NCBI GenBank assembly: GCA_028821455.1
Contig: JAPPGE010000004.1
Location: 1-64,000 of the forward strand
Source of the DNA: a bacterium
GTDB lineage: Bacteria > Pseudomonadota > Alphaproteobacteria > SP197
Length of the DNA: 64,000 nucleotides
Direction: 5' to 3'
Shown: piece after piece, positions 8,758-17,759 of the stretch
Layout of the letters: every line of letters begins with the position of its first letter
Numbering within the stretch: the stretch's first letter is position 1
Notes under the pieces: generated by a model
The model's database searches: none
Told to the model about the DNA's origin: nothing
The model's input: the letters and a program-made list of their open reading frames with translations, nothing else
Made by a program: the position numbers and the translations under genes

Positions 8758-8952
8758 ATGACGGATGTGCCCCGCCTTACATTGCGGCAAAGGCTGACCT
8801 GGTTCGCCCATCTCTGGAAAGCTCTCGCAAGGCAGCATCACCTGGAGCTCTTCCCACAATTCAGGCCCTTCATTCCGACGGATGGCGTGGTGCTCGATGT
8901 GGGGGCCTGCACCCAGGAAGGCAGCCAGTTGTTCACAAGGTCCCGTTCGTGA
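8758..8952 (+). pseudogene. Stump of an FkbM-type methyltransferase
   Basis: The frame reads LTLRQRLTWFAHLWKALAR, then FRPFIPTDGVVLDVGAC, which looks like the N-terminus of an FkbM-family SAM methyltransferase ending in its first nucleotide-binding motif (VLDVGA). After about 60 residues homology stops and the frame ends at 8952. No continuation is found in other frames before recD2 starts at 8987. I read it as a gene cut by a deletion. It could instead be a short expressed protein, but half of a methyltransferase fold would not work alone. Confidence 0.5.
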
Positions 8953-8986
8953 ACCGTTCCATGACAAGGGAGCCCAAGGGCAGCTG

Positions 8987-11221
8987 ATGAACGAACGGGC
9001 TCAGGAAAGGGAAGACGTCGTCGTCGCCGGCGTGATCGAGCATGTCTTGTTCCACAATGAGGACAGTGGGTTTTGCGTGCTGCGCTCCAAGGTCCGGGGC
9101 CTTCGCTACCCGGTCACAATCGTTGGCCGGGCTGCCTCGGTCGCGCCCGGGGAGTGGCTGACCGCAAGCGGTTCCTGGGAGAACGACCGCAGTTACGGCC
9201 GGCAGTTCCGTGCCCGCTTCATGAGATTGTCTGCCCCGACCACGGCTGACGGCATCGAGAGGTACTTTGCTTCCGGTGCGGTGAAGGGAATCGGCGAGGT
9301 CTATGCACGCAAGCTGGTTCGTGTCTTTGGTGATCGACTGTTCGACATCATCGAGGCGGAGCCGGAGCGTCTCAGGGACATACCTGGCATTGGACCAAAG
9401 CGTGTCGAGCGAATCATCGAGGCGTGGGCTGAACAGAAGGCGGTCCGGGAGATCATGGTCTTCCTTCACAGCCATGGTGTCGGTACCACGCGGGCGATCC
9501 GGATCTACAAGACCTACGGGAACGATGCACTGCAGGTCATGTCGGAAAACCCCTACCGGCTTGCCCACGACATCCGCGGCATTGGTTTCACGACAGCCGA
9601 TGCGATTGCGATGAAGCTCGGCATCCGTCCGGATGCCATGGTGCGCCTGCGCGCCGGCGTGAACTACGGGCTTTCCGAAGCCTCAGGCGAAGGGCACTGC
9701 GGTCTTCCTTTCGAGGAACTGGTGTCGGTCACGGCGGAACTTCTCGAGTGCCCTGAACCGTTGGTGCGCGAGGCGCTTGATCTTGAGATCGCAGAAGGGA
9801 GGGTTATCCCGGATCGAATCGGCGAGAGGGACTGCGTTTTCCCCGCTGGTCTCCACGACGCCGAGACGGGGATTGCGCGGATGCTTGGCGACCTCCTTCA
9901 GCACCCTTCTCCGTGGCCTGCAATCGATGCCGGCAAGGCGATCCCCTGGGTGGAAGAGCGCACCGGCATTGAACTGGCGGCAAGCCAGAAGGAGGCCGTG
10001 AGAGGTGCCCTTGCGGCCAAGGTCATGGTCATCACCGGAGGACCGGGTGTCGGCAAGACGACCATCGTCAATGCCATCCTCGCCATTCTTGCCGTCAAAA
10101 AGGTGAAGGTTTTGCTTGCCGCTCCGACCGGGCGAGCGGCGAAACGGATGAGTGAGGCGACGGGCATGGAGGCGAAGACGATTCACCGTCTTCTCGAGAT
10201 CGATCCCCGCAACGGCAGATTCCGGCGCAAGGCTGACGATCCCCTCGAGTGCACCCTTCTCGTCGTGGACGAGATGTCCATGGTCGATGTGCCCTTGATG
10301 CATGCCCTCCTTGCAGCCCTGCCAAGGGAAGCTGCATTTCTGGCAGTCGGAGATGTCGACCAGCTGCCTTCCGTGGGTCCCGGCAAGGTCCTCGGTGACA
10401 TGATCGACAGCGGCCGCGTTCCGGTGACCCGCCTCCACGAGGTGTTTCGCCAGGCAGGGCAAAGCCGCATCGTCGTGAATGCCCACAGGGTCAACGACGG
10501 GATCATGCCCGATCTTGACGCCCCCGACAGCGCCAGCGACTTCTACTTCGTGCCTGCCGACAACCCTGCCGTTGCTGTCGATCGCATCGTGAAGATTGTC
10601 TGCAACCGCATCCCCAAACGGTTTGGCGCCGATCCGGTGCGCGACATCCAGGTCCTGTGTCCCATGAACCGCGGGGCTGTGGGCGCCGTTTCGCTCAACA
10701 CCGAACTGCAACGAGCTCTCAATCCATCGAGGTTCAATGTCATCGAGAGGTTCGACCGTTCCTTTGCCCCCGGGGACAAGGTGATGCAGATCGAGAATGA
10801 CTATGACAAGGAGGTCTACAACGGCGACATCGGCCACGTCGATCAGGTGTCGCAGGAAGAGGGAACAGTCACCGTGGCCTACGATGGCCGCCTGGTGACC
10901 TACAGTCCTGCAGACCTCGATGCGCTGGTTCCGGCCTATGCCGTCACCATTCACAAGAGTCAGGGTTCCGAATACCCCGTCGTCGTCATCCCCATCCTCA
11001 CCCAGCACTACGCCATGTTGCGCCGCAATCTCCTCTACACCGGCATCACCCGCGGCCGCCAATTGGTCGTCCTGGTCGGTCAGCACAAGGCCATCGCCAT
11101 CGCCGTCCGAGATTCCGCAGGCGGCCATCGCTGGACACGCCTTGCCAACACTCTGTCGTCCACGAATGTCTCGCTCGGACTCTCATGTCCTGATAGAGAT
11201 CAAGCCCGAACCCAAGAGTGA
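8987..11221 (+). CDS. recD2: RecD2-type ATP-dependent helicase
   Basis: This 744-residue superfamily 1B helicase has the RecD2 layout. An N-terminal OB-like region (FHNEDSGFCVLRSKV) is followed by helix-hairpin-helix motifs (IPGIGPKRVERI near residue 135, and a second at HDIRGIGFTTADAIA). Walker A (GGPGVGKTT, ~350), Walker B (LLVVDEMSMVD, ~425), the GDVDQLPSVGPG motif and the C-terminal AVTIHKSQGSEY motif come next. RecD2 unwinds DNA 5' to 3' without RecB or RecC, neither of which is in the window. The ATG at 8987 was chosen because it is preceded by AAGGGCAG and begins the conserved domain; the frame is open further upstream into the methyltransferase stump. Confidence 0.9.
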   Translation: MNERAQEREDVVVAGVIEHVLFHNEDSGFCVLRSKVRGLRYPVTIVGRAASVAPGEWLTASGSWENDRSYGRQFRARFMRLSAPTTADGIERYFASGAVKGIGEVYARKLVRVFGDRLFDIIEAEPERLRDIPGIGPKRVERIIEAWAEQKAVREIMVFLHSHGVGTTRAIRIYKTYGNDALQVMSENPYRLAHDIRGIGFTTADAIAMKLGIRPDAMVRLRAGVNYGLSEASGEGHCGLPFEELVSVTAELLECPEPLVREALDLEIAEGRVIPDRIGERDCVFPAGLHDAETGIARMLGDLLQHPSPWPAIDAGKAIPWVEERTGIELAASQKEAVRGALAAKVMVITGGPGVGKTTIVNAILAILAVKKVKVLLAAPTGRAAKRMSEATGMEAKTIHRLLEIDPRNGRFRRKADDPLECTLLVVDEMSMVDVPLMHALLAALPREAAFLAVGDVDQLPSVGPGKVLGDMIDSGRVPVTRLHEVFRQAGQSRIVVNAHRVNDGIMPDLDAPDSASDFYFVPADNPAVAVDRIVKIVCNRIPKRFGADPVRDIQVLCPMNRGAVGAVSLNTELQRALNPSRFNVIERFDRSFAPGDKVMQIENDYDKEVYNGDIGHVDQVSQEEGTVTVAYDGRLVTYSPADLDALVPAYAVTIHKSQGSEYPVVVIPILTQHYAMLRRNLLYTGITRGRQLVVLVGQHKAIAIAVRDSAGGHRWTRLANTLSSTNVSLGLSCPDRDQARTQE

Positions 11222-11265
11222 GTCGCAGGTTGTCGACCAGGACGAATCATCAGGTCATTGCCTTA

Positions 11266-11282
11266 TTGCAATACATTTACAA
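11266..11282. promoter_or_regulatory. Imperfect palindrome upstream of mobile mystery genes
   Basis: TTGCAATACATTTACAA is an imperfect palindrome (outer TTG..AA and TT..CAA match) in an AT-rich patch 49 bases upstream of the mobile mystery protein A start. It could be the operator of that Xre-type protein. The evidence is only position and symmetry. Confidence 0.3.
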
Positions 11283-11330
11283 TCAGGCTATGTCCTGAAT
11301 ACACATTGCTTGCGAACAGGCTGTCACCTT

Positions 11331-11792
11331 ATGAACATCGGCAAGAAAGCTGTTCCACGCCATCGCCTGGATCGGCGCCTCTCATCCTTGAAGCCGAAAT
11401 CCCACTACCATCCTCCACCGAAAGGCTGGATCAGGGCGTTACGTGACGCGTTGGGCATGTCTGGCGCCCAACTTGGCCGGCGCATGGGCGTGAAGGCCCA
11501 AAGCGTTGCCGACATCGAGAAGTCAGAGGCATCCGGAACCATCCAACTGAAAACGCTTCGCAGGGTGGCGGAGGCGCTGGACTGCTTCGTCGTGTATGCC
11601 CTGATACCCAAGTCGTCGCTGGAAGACATGGTTCAAGGAAGAGCCCGCGAGATTGCGGGCAAAGAACTTACCCGAATCGCTCACTCGATGGATCTTGAAG
11701 CCCAAGGTCTCTCCCAGAAAGAACGCGAAGAACAGATTGAAGCCTATGTTCAAGATCACCTTAGAGCGCGCGATCTGTGGGAGGATGCTTGA
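11331..11792 (+). CDS. Mobile mystery protein A (Xre-type regulator)
   Basis: This 153-residue protein matches the mobile mystery protein A family (TIGR02612), always found beside a Fic-type partner and often on mobile DNA. The signature is PPPKGWIRALRDALGMSG, followed by a Cro/CI helix-turn-helix (QLGRRMGVKAQSVADIEKSE) at about residues 44-65 and RRVAEALDCFVVYALIP. It probably represses its own operon and neutralises the partner, as an antitoxin. The last bases (TTGA) overlap the start of the partner gene. Local base composition is slightly lower in GC upstream, in line with acquired DNA. Confidence 0.88.
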   Translation: MNIGKKAVPRHRLDRRLSSLKPKSHYHPPPKGWIRALRDALGMSGAQLGRRMGVKAQSVADIEKSEASGTIQLKTLRRVAEALDCFVVYALIPKSSLEDMVQGRAREIAGKELTRIAHSMDLEAQGLSQKEREEQIEAYVQDHLRARDLWEDA

Positions 11793-12376
11793 ACGATCTC
11801 TTCGATGAGCCGAAGGATGCAACGCCTCTTGAGCCAGACGAGCGCGAAGGTCTGCGCCAGACCTGGATTACCTATCGCCATGAGCTGAACGAGGCGGAGC
11901 AAACCAACATCGCTGCCGGTTCGGTCTGGGCCTGGCGCGTTCGCCGCCGCGACCTGCTCACGGAGGAGTTCCTCCGGCAGCTTCACAGGCGTCTCTTCGG
12001 CAATGTCTGGGCCTGGGCGGGCGAGTTTCGCAGAACCGAGCGGAACATCGGTATCGAGCCGGTGCGAATCCCCGTCGAACTCAAAACGGCTTTCGACGAC
12101 GCCCGTTACTGGATTGAACACAAGACATTCCCTCCCGACGAGATTGCCGTGCGTCTGCATCATCGGCTGGTTGCGATCCACCCGTTTCCCAACGGCAACG
12201 GGCGAACCACGCGCTTGATGGCAGATTTGGTGGTGGCGCGGCTCGGCCGCGAACCGTTTGTCTGGGGCATGCAGAATCTGATCGATGTCAACGAAACGCG
12301 CACCGAATACATCGCCGCCCTGCGCACCGCAGACAACCACGACATCGAGCCGCTGTTGATGTTCGCGCGCTCTTGA
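11789..12376 (+). CDS. Mobile mystery protein B (Fic-domain toxin-like)
   Basis: This 195-residue Fic/DOC-family protein matches mobile mystery protein B (TIGR02613): DLFDEPKDATPLEPDE at the N-terminus, then the Fic motif HPFPNGNGRTTR with catalytic His131. Fic enzymes transfer AMP or other phosphate-linked groups from a nucleotide onto target proteins. I chose the TTG at 11789 since GGGAGG lies at ideal spacing and TTGA overlaps the mobile mystery A stop; a GTG at 11777 is the alternative. All motif residues are intact, so the enzyme is probably active. The pair most likely acts as a toxin-antitoxin-like module. Confidence 0.88.
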   Translation: MNDLFDEPKDATPLEPDEREGLRQTWITYRHELNEAEQTNIAAGSVWAWRVRRRDLLTEEFLRQLHRRLFGNVWAWAGEFRRTERNIGIEPVRIPVELKTAFDDARYWIEHKTFPPDEIAVRLHHRLVAIHPFPNGNGRTTRLMADLVVARLGREPFVWGMQNLIDVNETRTEYIAALRTADNHDIEPLLMFARS

Positions 12377-12386
12377 AGCCACCGAC

Positions 12387-12960
12387 ATGGCGACCTTCGA
12401 CGGTGTCTCGGCATCCACTCTCGATCCCGTCGTCATAGCGGCCGCGCTGGCATTCGACCTTGTGTACACCCACACCTGCTTCGACGGGAACGGACGCATC
12501 CATGGCTGTCTCATTCGTCGCGTCCTGACGCGAAGGGGATCGTGTTTCCGGTATCCGACACGATCCTGGAGGGCTGTTCGCAACGCCTGCTGCCGCTCAT
12601 CGAGTGGGAGCCGACAAAGTACGGATTGTTCGGGTGCTCAACGACACGCCGGATTTCCATCGCTCTTTTGACGCCACGCCCGATACGGAATTACTGCCAG
12701 AATGCATTTGCAGGACGAATGAGGAAGATCTGCCTGACGAAAGGGACTTTCTCCGGAGCCACCACGGATTCACGGGACTCCTATGGGGAATTGCCGATTT
12801 GTCCAATCGCACTGCCGACCTTCTGTTCTGGTTTCTGCATTAAAACACGGGGAGTCCCTTGGGACGGGAACGCAATGGAGAATTCAGGTTGCTGACGCAT
12901 GAAGAAAAGGAATGGATCGAGCGTCTGTATTGCGAAGTGCCTGGGACCCCGTCGGAAGTT
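12387..12960 (+). pseudogene. Decayed second Fic-family gene
   Basis: Pieces of a different, larger Fic protein run in order through three frames. First comes LDPVVIAAALAFDLVYTHTC-FDGNGRIH (frame from 12387), with the Fic core and catalytic His. Next is VFPVSDTILEG and RLLPLIEWEPTKYG (frame around 12542-12630). Then comes VRVLNDTPDFHRSFDATPDTE to DLLFWFLH (12619-12843). The last frame continues after a TAA at 12841-12843 with GRERNGEFRLLTHEEKEW. Intact relatives have a Gln at the stop position, so CAA to TAA is a likely nonsense change. Two frameshifts or small deletions plus one stop mean it cannot make a whole protein. The N-terminal part before the Fic core is missing. Confidence 0.75.
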
Positions 12961-13376
12961 CGTAGTTCGCAAAGTCCTACGTTGCCATTCCAAAGCGAAT
13001 GCGGATCGACAGTCCTTCTGAAGATGTGCCAGGTCGTGCGTCAGGTTGCCGGTCGTCTTGGAAGGCCGAACCCGCCAGACCTGCCGTCACCAGCAGGTCG
13101 AATTGAACGATCTTCATGGGGAACATGGCTGAAGGGGAGCGGACGATCCGTGATCTTTCGATAGGGCTGGTCACGACTGGGGTAGTAATCCGCAAACAAG
13201 CCTTGCTCCGGATCAGCGTTCAGGCTCTTGTTATTGCAGTGGGCTCAGGCTATGGCTCGTGAAGCTGTGATCGTCAGAATCAAGAGTTGACGCGAATGAG
13301 GCGCTTTGTTCTGGAATTCATCTTCTGCGTACAGTGAGAACTATGAGTGAACCTGTTGATTTAATGGCGATGTGCT
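12961..13376. other. Non-coding, possibly gene debris
   Basis: About 416 bases between the Fic pseudogene and the FkbM methyltransferase gene. The GC content drops toward the right end (AT-rich from about 13290). I see short frames only and no recognisable family, so it probably holds the methyltransferase promoter and debris. Confidence 0.4.
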
Positions 13377-14207
13377 GTGATTGATCAGACGGATGAATTT
13401 GGACGGTATGCGCCATCACCGGTGGTGGATTGGCTGTACGGTGTGATGAACCGGATTTACAAGCAAGGTTACGTCGGTCGGAGGGCATTTGGGCGGTTGT
13501 ACTGGTTGGAAAGATTGTTTGCCGCGCGTCAGCGTACTGTCGTGGATGTGCAGAGGTTTGGCCTTCACTGGAGATTGCATCGATTTGGAAATGTGTCCGA
13601 GTCTCGATTGCTGCGCCGTCCGGACTCGTTTGAGGCTGAGGAGATTGCGTTCATTCTTGATTTGGCAGTAGGGAACTTCATTTTCATCGATGTTGGTGCG
13701 AACTGCGGATATTGGTCCTTGAGGATAGCGAAAAAACTTGCGGGAAAGGGTTCAGTCATTGCCATCGAACCACAGCCTGTGATGCTTGAACGCCTTCAAT
13801 TCAATGCCAGGATCAATGCACTTCATTTGAATCACATTCTGGGTTGCACTGTGGGCATTCAGTCAGGAACCGCAATGCTGAAATTGGACGAGCGAAATCT
13901 GGGACGTTCGCGCGTGTCGGATACCGGTTCACTGTGTGTGGAGATGAGGACTTTGCTGGAGATTGTTGAGTGGGCCGCTTTGAATCACGTCGATGCCATC
14001 AAGGTTGATGTTGAAGGCCATGAGGACAGAGTATTGGAGCCATTCCTGCGGAATGCGGTTGATGCACTGTTGCCCAAGGTGATTGTTGCCGAGTGTTCCT
14101 GGTCCGCGAGCTGGGAGGATGACTGGCTCACATGCGCCCGGGAGAGGGGGTATCGTGAGATCAAGCGAACCCGGCATCACAATGTCATCCTGGTTCGAGA
14201 GGGGTGA
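13377..14207 (+). CDS. FkbM-family SAM-dependent methyltransferase
   Basis: This 276-residue protein has the FkbM pattern: FIFIDVGANCGYWSLRIAK (SAM site, about residues 99-118), VIAIEPQP, and IKVDVEGHEDRVLEPF near residue 218, with HHNVILVR at the end. Family members methylate sugars or other small groups during polysaccharide or polyketide synthesis. The GTG at 13377 is the first start after an in-frame stop. Codon use is less GC-biased than neighbours (many TTG, GAT, ATT), suggesting it arrived by transfer. The adjacent kinase/nucleotidyltransferase-like pair points to a surface glycan role, but that is inference. Confidence 0.8.
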   Translation: MIDQTDEFGRYAPSPVVDWLYGVMNRIYKQGYVGRRAFGRLYWLERLFAARQRTVVDVQRFGLHWRLHRFGNVSESRLLRRPDSFEAEEIAFILDLAVGNFIFIDVGANCGYWSLRIAKKLAGKGSVIAIEPQPVMLERLQFNARINALHLNHILGCTVGIQSGTAMLKLDERNLGRSRVSDTGSLCVEMRTLLEIVEWAALNHVDAIKVDVEGHEDRVLEPFLRNAVDALLPKVIVAECSWSASWEDDWLTCARERGYREIKRTRHHNVILVREG

Positions 14208-14418
14208 CGGACCCGTGGACTGCTGTCGTGGTGGCCCGTGTTGAAGAGGAACAGCCGAATGCGAGTCACTCCTCGCCGGGGTTTGTGACACCCTGGTTGT
14301 TGTGCAGGTCCGCGGTAGCGGTGCCTGGACCGGAATTACCGAGGTGCCTGTCACTGGTGCCTGGGAATACCCAGGGCCCGCACCGATTTGCGGGTCTCGG
14401 CCAAGGCGGCGAACTCTG

Positions 14419-15219
14419 TTAGATCCGCTGGTCCATTGACGGAAAGACCGTCGCGAGAGGGTGGATGAGGTCCTGACACGCCAGCACACGCGAGATGGCG
14501 GGGACCAGGGGTGAAGTATCGGCCTCGCGCGCCCGCTCCGGTAGCACCGCGTGCAGCACTTCGAGCCAGCTGTCGACCCGATCCCGCTCCCCGTGGGGCA
14601 TGAACTTGAGGCTGCTCTCAAGCAGGCGGAGATGGTCATAGGCCATTTGTTGCTCCAGGGTGAGGCCGACGCGTGGGCCGTATTCGAAGTCGATCAGCCG
14701 GCAGCCGTCACCGGCGTCGATCGTGTTGGCGAGAGACGCATCCATGTGTGTGATGCCGAGAGCATGCAGGCTGCCGAGAATGCGACTGGCGCGGGCCAGC
14801 AGTTCCCAGAAAGACGAGGGGTCTTGCGACAGCCGGTCGGAAAGTCGGGGCCCGGCGATGAACTCGCACATCAACGCATCGCTGTCGCGCCACAACGGAC
14901 TGGGTGTGATACCTGCGGGGCCCGCGACAGCGAAGCAGTGCCATTCTCTCGACAGACGCTCGGCGTCGCCCAGCACGACGAACGGCATGTCGGCTCGAAG
15001 CGCATTTCGCCGCAGATGGGGATTGCTGAGACGCAGAGCGCCCACGCTCCCGCGCTTGTCCTTCACCACGAACACGCTGTCTCGCCCGCGCGCGCCGGCT
15101 CGCCGCAGCGAGACCGGGCGGCCGAAGTGACTCGAAAGCTGTTCGATCAATCGCCGTTTGCGCCTGGAGATGCGCAGGTTCGCGTACTCACGATGCAGGA
15201 AACCAGACAACGCCCTCAC
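14419..15219 (-). CDS. Kinase-like protein (LPS/Kdo kinase-type fold)
   Basis: This 266-residue protein carries a small protein-kinase-like fold. The catalytic loop is THMDASLANTI (H-x-D-x4-N, about residues 158-167) and the metal-binding motif is RLIDFEYGP, with DFE in place of DFG as in Kdo kinases and sugar kinases. An N-terminal lysine in FVVKDKRGSVGALRLS may bind ATP. The size and motifs fit lipopolysaccharide core kinases or aminoglycoside-type phosphotransferases. Its ATG overlaps the stop of the upstream nucleotidyltransferase-like gene (ATGA), so the two are co-translated. I infer a role in phosphorylating a cell-surface sugar; the substrate is unknown. Confidence 0.65.
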   Translation of the reverse strand: MRALSGFLHREYANLRISRRKRRLIEQLSSHFGRPVSLRRAGARGRDSVFVVKDKRGSVGALRLSNPHLRRNALRADMPFVVLGDAERLSREWHCFAVAGPAGITPSPLWRDSDALMCEFIAGPRLSDRLSQDPSSFWELLARASRILGSLHALGITHMDASLANTIDAGDGCRLIDFEYGPRVGLTLEQQMAYDHLRLLESSLKFMPHGERDRVDSWLEVLHAVLPERAREADTSPLVPAISRVLACQDLIHPLATVFPSMDQRI

Positions 15220-16280
15220 TGTGAAACTCCCGCCCGCAACGTCGGCAGGGACCGCCTGATCTGATCTCGCTCTTCTGGCGAGAAGAACAGCGGCAGATGA
15301 CCTAGTGCCTCTGCCTCGTTGTCGGTCGAGTGAATTGGGTTGTCCTTGGCGCGAGCCTTGGTTTCGCGGCAGAACCAGTCGCGCAACTCGACCTTGATGA
15401 ACTGGTTTCGGTTGAACACGAAGGGATGGATCTTGCGCTCATCAGACGTGGTTGGGACCGGTTCGGGATCGAATACCACCACGGCGATGTGAGGCCTTCC
15501 GCCCCGTCGCCACTTGCCGCCACGCATGCGATTGGCCCGCGTGAGCCGGGTCAGCCAATCGATCGCCTTGATGGAGACAATCATGTAGCGCTCACGGAGA
15601 CGCTTGATGAGCGCATCGCTCTTGCCGTGTCTCTCCGCAACTCCGCGGATCACGAAGAGGTTCAGTTCACCCGGATGCCGGTCCTGCAGCCGAGCATGGA
15701 AGAGGGACTTTCGCCCGTGTCGGAAGTCGTGCTCGATGTAGGCGCCAAGGCGTTGCTCACTGACCGCCAGGCCGCAGGACTCCAGATGACGGTGAAAGCC
15801 CTCCAGGGAGCGGGTGACAGTGACACCGCATTCCTTCTGGAGGACCGCGAGACGCTCGGTGCCCGGGGTCGATGATGAACGTGCCGGATCGCTGTCGTGA
15901 ACCCCGGACTGCAGACTCTTGTGGTAGGCCATGTGGTAGAGCAGACCGTTCATCTCGTCCAGCGGGTGCGGCACCCAGACACCAGCGACCTGGCGACGCC
16001 GGGTCAGGATTTGCCTGCCCAGCGGCTCCGGCAGGTGGGGGAAACCGTGGTAGTCGCTGCCATAGAGGCCCTCGATCCCGTAACAGTCAATCTTGGTGCC
16101 GGATTTCCGATTTTGGAACGCCGCTTTGAGAGCGGTGATCGCCCGGTCGTCAACCAGCAGGTCCACGTCCTTCACTCGCGTGTCGAGCACACGAGGCCCA
16201 TACCTCAAAATGACATGCTCGACGTCATTTTGCTCGAGCCAGGCGAGGACTTCCCGGGGTGAGGCGCGAAACATGGACAT
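15216..16280 (-). CDS. Putative nucleotidyltransferase-fold protein
   Basis: This 354-residue protein is not firmly recognised. Residues 20-60 (HVILRYGPRVLDTRVKDVDL then LVDDRAI) have the strand-D-x-D layout of minimal nucleotidyltransferases, and GLYGSDYHGFPHLPEPLGRQ and LDEMNGLLYHMAYHK recall proteins of polysaccharide loci. The C-terminal 150 residues (IAVVVFDPEPVPTTSDERKI and LRDWFCRETKARAKDNPIHS) contain no domain I can name. I placed the start at the ATG 16280; the frame is open to 16481, but that extension looks non-coding. It forms a two-gene operon with the downstream kinase. The best guess is transfer of a nucleotide or phospho group to a surface glycan. Confidence 0.5.
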   Translation of the reverse strand: MSMFRASPREVLAWLEQNDVEHVILRYGPRVLDTRVKDVDLLVDDRAITALKAAFQNRKSGTKIDCYGIEGLYGSDYHGFPHLPEPLGRQILTRRRQVAGVWVPHPLDEMNGLLYHMAYHKSLQSGVHDSDPARSSSTPGTERLAVLQKECGVTVTRSLEGFHRHLESCGLAVSEQRLGAYIEHDFRHGRKSLFHARLQDRHPGELNLFVIRGVAERHGKSDALIKRLRERYMIVSIKAIDWLTRLTRANRMRGGKWRRGGRPHIAVVVFDPEPVPTTSDERKIHPFVFNRNQFIKVELRDWFCRETKARAKDNPIHSTDNEAEALGHLPLFFSPEERDQIRRSLPTLRAGVSQ

Positions 16281-16544
16281 CAAACCACCGGGCGCTATCC
16301 CACGGAACCACGCAGAGAGCCGCAGCCCGCTCCCGCATTGCACACAGCGAAGCAGAATCGCTCTGTCACCATGGGTTGGCTTCGCTTGCCAGGGCCGGAC
16401 TTGTCCCCACAACACAGCCCGAACTCCAGCGGATAACCCTCTGTGCCCATGCTGAAATTCTGCCCATACAAGAACTCCCACTCCACGTGGTGAAACACTA
16501 CCCGATCCTCGGCTGAATACAGGGAGTGGGGATCTCGTTCAATC

Positions 16545-17434
16545 CAGGACTGCCCCGGCCGGCGCGCCGATGTGGAGCCGGTACGTTGTTGGTGCATCGT
16601 GGAATTCTCAGGCATGAGGCACTCGATCAGCCTTGACGTCAACGGCATGACGTATAGCGTCGAGGCGGGTCCGGACGAACCCCTGGCGCTCATCCTTCGC
16701 AACCGGCTCGGGCTCACGGGGCGTCAGGGTTGGCTGTGGACTCGAGTAGTGCGGCGCATACGCCGTGCTTGTCGATGGAGAGTTCGTGCTGAGCTGTGTC
16801 CGGCCCGCGGCGGGGTTTGCCGGATAAGGAGATCGAGACCGTGGAAGGGCTGGGGAGACCTGAGCGTCCCGGTCCGGTGCAACAGGCGCTCATCGATGCC
16901 GGCGCGGCGCAGTGCGGATACTTCTCGCCCGGACTGGTGATCGCGATCACGGGCCTGCTGCGAAGCGAGCCCCGGACGGACGAAAACGCGATACGCGACG
17001 CGCTTGAGCCGCACCTGTGCCGAAGCGGCGGCCATCCCAGGATCCTGCGCGCGGTGCGGGCGTTGGCGGCGGAAGCGGGCCGATGACGGACAACCCGAGC
17101 CTCGAGGCCCATCCGAATGTCGAGGACTGGATTGTCGTGCGTGCGGATGGTGGCGTGGAGGTCCGCACGGGAAAGGTGGAGATCGGGCAGGGAATCGACA
17201 CCGCGGTGGCACTCATCGTGGCCGACGAACTGGGGGTGCCCTTCGACCGGGTTGCGATGATGCCGGTCAGCACCGAGCTGTCACCGGACGAAGGCTATAC
17301 GGCGGGCAGCAGTTCTCTGGAGCACTCGGGCCAGGCACTGCGCCTTGCCGCCGCCACTCTTCGCCGCGAGCTCCTCCGACGGGCCTCGCAGCGCCTGGGC
17401 GTCGATGCTGCGGATGGAATGGCGCGTTCGCGCG
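16545..17434 (+). pseudogene. Broken 5' copy of the molybdenum hydroxylase operon
   Basis: This stretch is nearly 90% identical by eye to 20021-20940, the start of the intact hydroxylase operon. It covers the whole 2Fe-2S subunit and the first ~115 codons of the molybdopterin subunit. It is dead: an extra G (ACGGGGCG against ACGGGCG) shifts the frame, CAG has become TAG at the first cluster motif, and several cysteine codons are changed (GCGTGC to GCATAC, TATTGCACG to TACTTCTCG, CGATGC to CGAAGC). Homology stops near 17434. The matching 3' end reappears at 23891-24069. Confidence 0.88.
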
Positions 17435-17759
17435 GCCACTTGGGAGCGTGGCCGAGGAATGTCCTTCGGGTGATCTACAAATGCTACGTGCGACGTGGTG
17501 GCTGGAAGGAAGCACACTGGGGTTTTCACATAGCCCTGACGGCCGGTCTCGGTTCGCTCATCTCGTACTTGAGGCAAGACTTGAATAGCGCGGTTGACGG
17601 TGTTGCGCGGATCAACTCCGTCACTGGTAATCGACACCGTTTGCGCCAGCTCGATCTCGTGAGAGCGCAAGGGTTTCATTCCGGCATCGAAAGTTCATGC
17701 CTGCCAACTCGACCTCCGTGGTAAGCTTGGTCTCCAGACCCTCTAATGGAGAATTGGGT
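17435..17759. other. Unique sequence after the hydroxylase break
   Basis: Directly after the break in the hydroxylase copy comes about 325 bases with no match to the intact operon. A minus-strand frame of about 130 codons crosses the break (17281-17679) but has no recognisable domain. The promoter of the MntA/HepT pair should lie near the right end. Confidence 0.4.

Noticed and set aside
9683-11128. Minus-strand frame of 481 codons
   Set aside because: It is antisense to recD2; the translation has no domain.
16281-16481. Upstream extension of the nucleotidyltransferase-like gene
   Set aside because: The extra 67 codons are rich in Gly, Arg and Trp with no pattern, and no ribosome site precedes them.
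17281-17679. Minus-strand 132-codon frame across the hydroxylase break
   Set aside because: It runs from unique DNA into the antisense of the pseudogene and shows no domain.
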